The notes under the pieces were generated by a model. It was not told the origin of the DNA, ran no database searches, and worked only from the letters and a program-made list of their open reading frames with translations. From positions 62,001 through 126,000 of the forward strand of contig OW569354.1 in the NCBI GenBank assembly GCA_937625935.1: a stretch of DNA of 64,000 bases, read 5' to 3'. The translations under genes and the position numbers were made by a program. Below are positions 45,301 to 52,336 of the stretch, one piece after another. Position 1 is the first letter of the stretch. Each line of letters begins with the position of its first letter. The stretch is from Tetramitus jugosus. Taxonomy: Eukaryota; Heterolobosea; Eutetramitea; Acrasida; Vahlkampfiidae.

Positions 45301-46400
45301 TTACCACCTGGAGACAGGAGAGCACCATTCAAATTGACTCCAAAACCAATCCTATCGGGATCAGTTTTGTCCAAAAGAATACTCCATGTGTAGACACCAG
45401 TACCAGTAAAATTTAGCTGTAAAATTTGAGTCAAATCTACAGGTGACAAGACAAAGAGCCCAATTCCTTGATTTGAACTCATAGTCACAGAAACTACTAA
45501 TCTTGACGAATCAGCAACCATTGAACGTGAGAGAGTATTTGCATCTCCAAGCTGAGCAGTATGAAGAATACTACCATCACTCGTTGACAGAGCGATTACA
45601 AACGGTATTTCTCGGTTCTCAATGGGTTCTGCTTGTTGCAACTGTACCATGTCACTCACGTCTCCCGAAAAGTAAAGCACATCATTTACGATGACAGCAC
45701 CATATGCACCACCATTGAGACCATAAGATGTTTCGCGATACCATTCAAAAGAAATATCCTCGAGAGCAACCTTTGCAAAGAAGGCCTTGGACATGACTGA
45801 TGTTGAGTTTAAATGCTGTCCGCCAACGAAAATCCTATCATCTGCACCGATAGTCAAAGCACGAATAGCTGAATTGCTCAACCCAATGAAACCATCAAAA
45901 ATCCCACCGTACTTCAATTGTCCATTTGGATCAAAAACAGCCAACATAGGTCCTTCATTTAATCTTGTCCCACCAACCACAATGTTGTCCTTGCTGTCAA
46001 CTGCCACCTTTATCAATCTCTCGTTTGCTTCTGTACAAAAATCAACTCTCTTCGCCCAAAGCACATCCCCTTTTGGGGACAACTTCATCAGAAAAGCGTC
46101 CGTAGTCAAAGGAGAAGCACTCTGCACAAAATTTGATAGTACAAAATCTCCCACTTTTGTTTGATTGGAACCAAAGTGTCCTGCAGCAATAATATTGCCC
46201 TGTGAATCTAATGCGGTACCAGTAAGGTGGTTTCCTTGCAATTTAAGGGCTTCAGTCAAATTGACACCTACAGCTGCACCTGTCGAGAATAGCCATTCTG
46301 TCTCAAGACTTTGAACCTTGAAACTTGAATGAATCAGTGCCCCAAAAACTAAGAATACCAATAGCTGGTACAATTGGATGTTCTTCGTTATGAACTTCAT
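39303..46400 (-). CDS. adhesion-GPCR-like receptor: extracellular beta domains, GPS, 7TM, RGS
   Basis: 2,365 residues from the ATG at 46400, whose N-terminus (LLVFLVFGALIHSS) is a signal peptide; the frame extends upstream only through non-ATG codons. In order: SBBP-like beta-propeller repeats (AVDSKDNIVVGG; about 50-480); parallel beta-helix (about 500-830); a fibrinogen-like segment (SGIYQIYPKCNALVVYCDFD; about 880); Ig/REJ-like domains (about 1200-1600); a GPS motif with the expected pairs (CKFWDESTGDSWSVGGCKL, CHCDHTTSFSAF; about 1830); seven hydrophobic helices (about 1890-2220); and a C-terminal RGS domain (FALENILLWSDLEQI; about 2230-2356). The GPS has HTT where HLT/HLS is usual, so self-cleavage is uncertain. 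It is probably a surface receptor coupled to G proteins. Confidence 0.85.
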   Translation of the reverse strand: MKFITKNIQLYQLLVFLVFGALIHSSFKVQSLETEWLFSTGAAVGVNLTEALKLQGNHLTGTALDSQGNIIAAGHFGSNQTKVGDFVLSNFVQSASPLTTDAFLMKLSPKGDVLWAKRVDFCTEANERLIKVAVDSKDNIVVGGTRLNEGPMLAVFDPNGQLKYGGIFDGFIGLSNSAIRALTIGADDRIFVGGQHLNSTSVMSKAFFAKVALEDISFEWYRETSYGLNGGAYGAVIVNDVLYFSGDVSDMVQLQQAEPIENREIPFVIALSTSDGSILHTAQLGDANTLSRSMVADSSRLVVSVTMSSNQGIGLFVLSPVDLTQILQLNFTGTGVYTWSILLDKTDPDRIGFGVNLNGALLSPGGNSIVSRYSGYDVVLTFISITSRQFVDTIYFGGPLDDVIRDTIVTSDNKIVLVGRILSSSVQGGPDQLPLSTSCLFVAKVSHQLTGAKPVIILDSDLYGDTLSNNFSYRIISDMSVLANLNIQEGTQLTIMPKVTITVETGAHLSANGLSNDTILFNSGVNASFCGFDVKGKLSLANVVIPNGGNCNGTSATILLRKGSELVTSNTWFLSTVAPYHIYASDSKVTLATSQFIGASVYAKGKIEYQYVNYNVFNSTSLIITPSNAAEISIIGNNFYNAMSGIQINNFLGVSMIRQNYFHSCWKAIDIYYAAIESIISPKLQIRYNAIDSCTSGVSINYFSGPAAIQGNYFNDTEQYIAFKVGGTTLTQQTVSILNNEFTTSKLATSNKPLVLLSSGEETIMEFRGNSFVEQRNNILLQISGPMQISRNFFYHRGLRVLNKTDSRTINVQLNYWGIDSMTQEQVGYVVGASGTLNPKMLYLPYLATAQDESMLWGYVLPPAKMLKMTDCISIQSEWGAAPSGIYQIYPKCNALVVYCDFDSSAGMTIQRRTLSYSFDKTWQEYVNGFHGFTYDDFFYGLENIHTLTNIATTKLHVQFIANDLSMQKIEYELFKLDSSLSNYSMIVGDSISSTGLPDEFQKQNGSAFATADHNDIYGVGGVTQGGWWFSSSNSTDLVQLNSPRMTWGASFPDILNPKMTLQFVNSSEARCGLSPKLAAPTRVEIEYCQPNLEFSVATTSFPSLPFTINYSAEFGTLALKQYLLALHSLNVSIPRDWLQAGIEQQITTNLLLSDFYSGTPFLSTSTVVLRKQLALTVVTDQAIIEMFSSNIVSVFANVGGLPSCWASLNIQWTLGTTKLNSTANSTNVIVPRYLSIGDHTMTLTFALDSYLFSRDLVIKVYDAVAIDGGDRRIPFDYPITLNYRAAKYTNVNASYVWSCSNTTANLVPLAKGVVFSAATPGNYTVSVKKMISTVYPDRYTTHSIQIEVVPWKYLPVVSISTTGLSDIVSNQKKLKVEAKYSMNVNVNSSSVIYEWIVVHNNGSTVYQDKNNVLRPLILQENTLQPSTVYTIKISARNMQDLSEGYASITIRTASIPQIDNFTTTPTTGQELATSFMFSAFAHDSDSTQLQYSFYIVNENNTTPLRLLGTSSFTTLMPRSNSSEVVVVKCVAENEYGSKSESLTTLSVRSNNNSMNILVDLLVNDRSSIDSEQLINIAVNVVSQKGSTMTQALLETVISNTTDMILKEIKSNSTASILAAVSNIHVLSLFSSGTTSNIRETTSSIIGTIMDVVLASDKTYSAIKLDDTQINQVAVSISNVHSVRASQHDSSQMLSLIEKLGYVIATDKLAAEPKTEISTSNFDLLIQIDTPDNIRNSKYNTSDGYVGLPTTIDQLESDQEYTIELINFAPSNNPYSWSNSSNDIGTSIISFRLLSDQQKLPLRNMSSPIEIVLKKDQNYVVNDSLQHQYSCKFWDESTGDSWSVGGCKLYKETDSEIVCHCDHTTSFSAFVIYDAKAPNKASDGLYITYIVVYSLFIVLSVLVLIGVSVWNKKQPIRSRFIAPFIGLTAIIVECILNGVIRNALLIGASSAKDYRGVNSIAYIIMSIVNPIVLVSLFIYFWQMMRYLLMKNLYAIMGTERSDKRKLRLLKMVSSKLVYIILALLILVMSCVYFVLISILEATAVIKPNPASAFNALSFAAMSFAIAALIIVLFVWDLVIVLTRKVYKRSLTSGKESIEGKSIEWERTFGGMKALATHFTSDDPLQFRIESIFMVTGLIVMLISYIVGISDRFAKTPQANSGAKIVEFLFDVAYILLRIISFGGYTVIVRLVHRFKLHHQLEEYTALKSYVTDLKSGVSTAEQKLTQLLRHDYGLEVFSNYAKKEFALENILLWSDLEQIRADNMVMTKEQRSRQINEIYSLYIEQGSDYEINVPARCRKKIKIMKEKDTIAAAEAEESLLDLYNEIMVNICDTFTRFSATEEYKKYVNLSSLAVQLMDTQDKKSQ

Positions 46401-46462
46401 TTGTTTTATTTTCCCAAACGGAAAGAGGTCAAATGTCGAAAAATTTTGACAGTTCTTCACGG

Positions 46463-46482
46463 CCCGATAGAACCCGATAGAA
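46463..46482. repeat. tandem 10-bp direct repeat in a divergent promoter region
   Basis: The decamer CCCGATAGAA occurs twice head to tail, about 60 bp upstream of the receptor ATG, in the 218-bp region shared with the RCC1-repeat gene. It is a candidate regulatory site and nothing more is known. Confidence 0.6.
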
Positions 46483-46618
46483 CTACTCGGAGTAATGTTA
46501 TTTTTGGGATAGAGGGATAGAATACAACAGCCGAAGACGCTGGATCAAGAACCATGAGATCTCGGGCCTTCCAGATCTTCGAGAAGAAACCAAACACCCC
46601 AAATTATTATTCAACATA

Positions 46619-47812
46619 ATGAAACTGTACCTTAGTGGAGCCAAGAAACCGTTTACCCATCACACTTTTGAACAAGTGTCTCAGTTACCGTTCGATGTTG
46701 ACAAAATAAAGTTCGTTTCCTGTGGAGCGAACCATGTCGTTCTCGTCACCCAGAACAATGATATTTTCGCAGCTGGAGAAAATACCTATGGTGAACTGGG
46801 TATAAACACCACTTCTGCTCAGTCTCAATTTGTCCAATGGAAGAAAACAGATGGGAATTCTGGGTGGGACAATGTGGAGAAGTTGATTTGTGGCATGCAC
46901 TCTACTGCCATCATTACTTCAAGTAAGGGCAAAGACAAGAATCAATTGCTAGTATGTGGTAACAATGAACATGGCTTATTGGGACTGGGAGACACAAAGT
47001 CATTGTTTGTTCCATTGTTCACAATTGTGGATTTACCCAGTGATTGCGATGGTGTCAAACTGTTCTCCATGGGTGCAGATCATTGCATGTTACTAGACCA
47101 GAAGAATCAATTGTTTGCGTGTGGTCTCAATGATCGTGGTCAACTGGGTCTCGGTTCTGATCAACGAGAGTACTACTCCTTCCAGAAGGTTGCACTGTCA
47201 TTTAACAGTGCAATTCAACAAATTTCCTGTGGCTATAGACATACGATGGTATGGACAGAGGATGATAAGCTGTATGTCTGTGGAGATAACACGTGTGGTC
47301 AACTGGGAATTTCGATGAACAATCACTTCTTGAGCAACTTAACTCTATCCACCATTTCTGCCCAAGAATCTGACTTGTGCAGAGGCATCCATATCAAACA
47401 AATATTTGCCGGATGGTATCACAGTGAGGTATTGTTCGAGAATGGAGTGTTATTCTGTTGTGGTTCAAACTCGCACGGTGAAATTGGTGAATTGGATCTA
47501 CCTGAGAAAAACTATGAACAGTTCAGACAAGTGAATATGCTGTTGTCCAACATTGTGATTGATAAGCTGTGCATGACATGCCCTACTGGTTCTACCATGG
47601 CTCTACTCAATGACGGTCACACTGTTGTTGCATCCGGCATTAATCACTACTACCAACTTGGTCTGGGAGATCGAACTCATCGAACCGACCTCACAAAGGT
47701 CCCCATTCACCAATTTATCGATGAAGACAAAGGCGACACTCTTCTCCAGGTGGCGCACGGTTCGAGACTTTCTGCTCTCCTTGTAGGTAACACAAGTACC
47801 AGCACCGCCTGA
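46619..47812 (+). CDS. RCC1-repeat (beta-propeller) protein
   Basis: 397 residues, about the length of a single seven-bladed RCC1 propeller. Repeats show the family pattern: IFAAGENTYGELGI, LLVCGNNEHGLLGLGD, LFACGLNDRGQLGLGS, LYVCGDNTCGQLGI, LFCCGSNSHGEIGE and VVASGINHYYQLGLGD, each followed by a SCGxxH-type strand. No additional domain is present. RCC1-like propellers act as GTPase exchange factors or protein scaffolds; this one is too divergent to call nuclear RCC1. Confidence 0.88.
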   Translation: MKLYLSGAKKPFTHHTFEQVSQLPFDVDKIKFVSCGANHVVLVTQNNDIFAAGENTYGELGINTTSAQSQFVQWKKTDGNSGWDNVEKLICGMHSTAIITSSKGKDKNQLLVCGNNEHGLLGLGDTKSLFVPLFTIVDLPSDCDGVKLFSMGADHCMLLDQKNQLFACGLNDRGQLGLGSDQREYYSFQKVALSFNSAIQQISCGYRHTMVWTEDDKLYVCGDNTCGQLGISMNNHFLSNLTLSTISAQESDLCRGIHIKQIFAGWYHSEVLFENGVLFCCGSNSHGEIGELDLPEKNYEQFRQVNMLLSNIVIDKLCMTCPTGSTMALLNDGHTVVASGINHYYQLGLGDRTHRTDLTKVPIHQFIDEDKGDTLLQVAHGSRLSALLVGNTSTSTA

Positions 47813-47865
47813 AGAATACTCCAATTGTAAATTGCGAGAGATTTCAATACTTTGTCGTGAATAAA

Positions 47866-48126
47866 TTACCCAATCATTGGGACTTGAAACATCATGCGTC
47901 GTCTATCCTTTTGGTTCACCGACCTGAAACAAGACTTACTTGCTTGATTTTGGGGATTATGCCATTCGCGGCGTAACCTATCACGAATGTTGAGACATTT
48001 GACATGTGCTCTAACGGCATAAGCACAAGACGAGCAAAAACAATCGTACCAGGTCCCCTCGAAGCAACACCGCCCGCTCCTCGCCATCAAACCAACCCCA
48101 TAACAACTGAAACAGCAGTTACACAT
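47866..48126 (-). CDS. possible small cysteine-rich protein
   Basis: An ATG-started frame of 86 residues fills the 342-bp gap between the RCC1 gene and the second 7TM-RGS gene. It has nine cysteines in its first 45 residues (CNCCFSCYG, RCCFEGTWYDCFCSSC), then a basic segment (NIRDRLRREWHNP). Spacing resembles a zinc ribbon or a palmitoylated PLAC8-like stretch, but I do not recognise it. Its start is only 28 bp from the divergent receptor ATG, so it may be a chance frame within that promoter. Confidence 0.4.
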   Translation of the reverse strand: MCNCCFSCYGVGLMARSGRCCFEGTWYDCFCSSCAYAVRAHVKCLNIRDRLRREWHNPQNQASKSCFRSVNQKDRRRMMFQVPMIG

Positions 48127-48154
48127 TGTTTTTCAATCAAACCACCTTTCTATC

Positions 48155-51100
48155 ATGAAAAACAAACTTTTGCAGTTGTTTCATGATATGATGATGAACA
48201 CAATGACGATCCACAATAACAACAACAATTACAATTACAATACCGATCAAGATTTCGCAGCAACAATGATGACAATGATGATGAGTGGTAGTACAGCTGT
48301 AAATAATACGAACAACAACAATACTTTAACTTCAGATTCTTTTGTGAGAAGAAGCGGATTTCAAATCTCTAGCACAGTGATCGCATGGGTGCTCACTGCT
48401 CTCTTCTTGGTCGATGTAGTGGTGATAGTGGGCATGTTGATTACGGTTTGGGTGCATTTGAAACGTTCACGATATCACACCAGACTCAAATCATACCTCT
48501 CTCGAAATCGAAGCTTCTCCTTTTCTCACATGTTGTTCGTTGCCGCCTGTACATGTCTCCCGCTTGGACTTCGGAGTATTCGGTTACTGTTGAACGTTCA
48601 TATCAAGAGTGAAAAAAATCGAGAACCCGCGCAAAATATTTACTGTCGATCGACGGCTTGGGTGTGGGATTTGAGTCTTGCGGCGCTCGTGTTTATTTAT
48701 ATTGGACGTTGCTTGTATATGGGTATACGGTACACGGACAAGAAGATCAAGGTAGATAACTGGAACAAGAGCTTGAAGGAGAAATGGAAGCGATATCGAC
48801 TGTTTTTCAGGGAGAGAACACATACAATCTCCACGTTTTTAACGCCCAGAACAACCAATGAATTTTTCAGAGGTTCATCCAAGATTGTTCGAAAGCTCAA
48901 GCTTCGTCGTAACTCGCAAACATCGATGGGTGCGATTGACTATGGTAGCTCGCCACAGTCACCCAATCCACAATCTTTTCTACTGATTGAAACTGAAAAT
49001 CACAAGGAACGTCATAAGGAAAATCCCAATAACAACAACAAAGAACCTGTAGTTGTGACGAATACCACTGTTGCTTCGACTACTACTACAACAACGACAA
49101 ATGAGCACAATCCATATCAAGTTCTGACTCCCATGACTGATGTGTTCACTGTAACCTCTCCTAATAATGAATCGGCACTGTTGATTGATGATGAGACATA
49201 TTCATCTACGACACCTGCCACTGAACATCAACAGGGAATGAGCAGTTATGCACTGATGAACAGGTCTTCACCAAGTCGCTCCGATATCCACTCTCGATAT
49301 CTGGAGATTGCCGGTGATGTTCCTCCTGCACAACAATCCTTTGAAATGCTAGAGCAAGAAACACGACAACATGTAGTGGAGCATTCATCATCGATGAATC
49401 AGTCACAAACGCAGCCAGCAACTCTAGAAGATAACAACAATAAGACAGTAACACCTAGAATTCCAATGATACCATCCCTCAACATGCGCGCTGTCGCACA
49501 GAATGACGACGAAGAGGGAGGAGATGACAAGAAGACAAAATTTGTTCTCAAGCAATTCTTGACCAGCCGAAAAGCAAAGTACGAAGATGAGCTGCCAGAC
49601 TTGGACAATATGACTGCACGGAGAAGAGTTGACGACGTGGATCGATTGAAACGTCGAGCATCCATGGACATCAACAGTGAGCATAACGACCTTCAGAGCT
49701 TCCGTGGAGTGGACGTCGAGTCTCACTATGAGGATTATGATAGTGATGATGATGGCACTGATTCAGATGAAGCTCAACATGATATTGGACTCAACGCCGA
49801 ACAGACACCGAACAAGTATTCGTTCAATTTGGATATCAAGAGAGTATCCAAGAATGCAAAGGATGAAAAGAATGCCATGTCGTCTGCTAGGGCACTATTC
49901 ACTGAGGAGGAGTTGGGAGAGGAAGGAATGAATGATGATTTAATGTTTCATGAGCTTGATGAAGAAGTTGGGTCAGCAACATCGTTGGCCATTGGTCTTC
50001 AGAACACCATGACAGAATTGTTGACCATGCCAGCAACGCCCAAGCATGACAAGGATCATTCCTTGGTGCGAAGAATGTCCATGGGCAGTGTTCGACGAAA
50101 CAATGAAATGATTGCTCTTCAGAGCAGTATCATATCGGGTAATGTGATCGTTGATCCTAACCCAAGCAAGCAACGGTCCTTGTCAGAAATAATGCACGAC
50201 CGTGGATCTGCTTCGTGCTGCAAGATGCCAGAGTTACAACTAGGTACAAAGATTGGCTTGATATCCTTTTCATTTTCAGTATGCGTGTTCATCGTGTTAG
50301 CAGTGTTAACAGGAGCAATCCCATGGGTATACCCTGGCTATGCAGGTAAGTTTTGAATATCGTTAGTAATTTGCTCACAACTGAACACACTAATATTCTC
50401 ACTCCTTTTTTATTAATGCAAACAGAGTGTTCCAAGGACATTTTCCGTGCAGTTTACACTTACACTGACCCAATATTCTATGTACATTTGGTTGGAGCGA
50501 TTATTTGTGTTGGTATTTACATTACGTTGAGCATTGTTGTGTCCTCACTCAAGGTTTACGATCTACTGGTATATGAGATGTGGGGTATTACGATATCTAG
50601 TCTAATAGTCCCTATTTCAATCGCCTTGGCCCCAGTGATCTATGGTGCTGGTGTCTCGAACGCATATGCTCCAATCCAGCACTATCTGCTCAATTTCCTC
50701 TCATTCTTCTGGTTGATTGTCTTCCAAGTTTGTGGTATATTAGTGCCAGCATTGGGATTGGTGTATTCGCTGAATGCTAGACAGAACGGTAAGGATATTG
50801 TGTCAGCCGTCAAGAGACCAATCGCATTTTTCGACCCAAACACTCAAACACAGGAGCTGGAAGCATTGTATCCATTCGATATCGTTCTAACGGATAGAAA
50901 TCTGCGTGATGCATTCAGAAAGTTCTTGGTTAAAATGTTGTGTCCTGAAAACTTGTTCTTCTTGGACGAGGTTGCTCTGTATCAACAGGTGGACTCACCA
51001 GCAAAGAGAAGGGAGTTAGGTGCCGATATCATTCAGAGATTTATTCGAAGTGGTAGTCTGTATGAGTTGAATGTGTCAAACTACGAGAAGCTTTCCATGA

Positions 51101-51282
51101 TTGAGAAGTATCAACGTCTGAATCAAGATTGTCCAAAGAATTTGTTCAAGGATCTGGAGTCAACCATTCGTTTCACCCTGGCCACAGATTGCTACAAGAA
51201 GTTTATTGCCTCCAAGGAGATGAAAGATGTTTTGGGCAGTGGAGTCTCCATTACAACAGCCAGCACGGCGAACAAGCAGTAG
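48155..51282 (+). CDS. 7TM-RGS receptor with a very long third-to-fourth helix loop, two exons
   Basis: Exons 48155-50345 and 50426-51282 join through an 80-nt intron (GCAG/GTAAGT, AACAG acceptor) and give 1,015 residues. After an N/M/T-rich N-terminus come three helices (VIAWVLTALFLVDVVVIVGM; MLFVAACTCLPLGL; LSLAALVFIYIGRCLYMG). A polar loop of about 500 residues full of S/T/N/Q/E follows, then four more helices (LISFSFSVCVFIVLAVL; LVGAIICVGIYITLSIV; ISSLIVPISIALAPVIYG; FFWLIVFQVCGILVPALG). An RGS domain closes the protein (NLRDAFRKFLVKMLCPENL, FLDEVALYQQV). RGS domains speed GTP hydrolysis by G-alpha, so the protein probably senses and dampens G-protein signals. Confidence 0.85.
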
Positions 51283-51544
51283 GATCGAAGCCTCATCACT
51301 CAAATAAAATGGCTTCCTAGCTCTTCAGCAACTGATCTCAGTTATCCATTCCATAACACCTTCCTGTCAAAGGGAAATTCTGCCCGCCTTTCATCTCCTG
51401 ATCCGCAATAAATTGTGCGCATGCGGTGACTGGGAGAAGGTCCCCACGATCTATTAATTCTGAATGAGTGGTAGTTCCTGGACAACACAATCACAACAAC
51501 ATAACCAGATCAAAGCTAACAACAAACACTACCAAACAAAAAAC

Positions 51545-52219
51545 ATGATTGAACTATACTCTCTCGATACACCAAACGGCCAAAAGATTGGAATTGCACT
51601 GGAGGAAATGGGACTCCCTTACAATGCTCACACGGTTGACATCTCCAAGGGCGAACAATTCAAGGAGGACTTTCTCAAAATTTCTCCGAACAACAAAATT
51701 CCCGCCATCGTAGACACTGACACTGGCATCAATGTGTTTGAGAGTGGAAGCATCTTGGTGTATTTGGCTGAAAAGACTGGAAAGTTTCTACCGAAGGATG
51801 ACTTGGTCAAGAGAACAGAAGTATTAACTTGGCTCTTTTGGCAAATGGGAGGCTTAGGACCCATGTTGGGTCAAATGGGTCACTTTTGGAAGTATGCCAA
51901 AGCTCCAACTGAAGAACACTTGGAATATGGCAGACAAAGATACCTCGCTGAATCTCAGAGACTGTTTGGTGTGCTCGAAAAACAGTTGGCCAAGCATAGC
52001 AACGATCCAAACGCGAATATTTTCGTGTGCGGCGATGAGCTTTCCATTGCTGATTTTGCCATTTATCCATGGATTCACGGTGTGAGCAAGTTTTATGGCA
52101 GTGTAAAGGACAAGGTGTACGAAGCTGGACCATTCCCTTACATTGATGCCTATATCAAGAGAATGAGTGAGAGACCAGCTGTACAAAAGGGTGAGAATGT
52201 AACTCCATTTGCTCACTAA
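51545..52219 (+). CDS. glutathione S-transferase (nu-class/Ure2-like)
   Basis: 224 residues from MIELYSLDTPNGQ. An in-frame ATG 81 bases upstream would add 27 polar residues that read like an AACAAC leader, so it is less likely. The N-terminal thioredoxin fold has TPNGQKIGIALEEMGLPY, the cis-proline KIPAIVD and ESGSILVYLAEKTG. The helical domain has LTWLFWQMGGLGPMLGQ and the ELSIADFAIYPWIHG motif. These are typical of YfcG/YghU/Ure2-like GSTs, which reduce disulfides or peroxides with glutathione. Confidence 0.93.
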   Translation: MIELYSLDTPNGQKIGIALEEMGLPYNAHTVDISKGEQFKEDFLKISPNNKIPAIVDTDTGINVFESGSILVYLAEKTGKFLPKDDLVKRTEVLTWLFWQMGGLGPMLGQMGHFWKYAKAPTEEHLEYGRQRYLAESQRLFGVLEKQLAKHSNDPNANIFVCGDELSIADFAIYPWIHGVSKFYGSVKDKVYEAGPFPYIDAYIKRMSERPAVQKGENVTPFAH

Positions 52220-52336
52220 ACCGTATTTATTAAATTGTATTCTATTCACTCACATATTATTTGTTACAACTTGTTTTTTTAGACGTGTGAAAAAGCAATG
52301 AACATTGAATAGAAGGGACAATTCACGAGAACTTGC

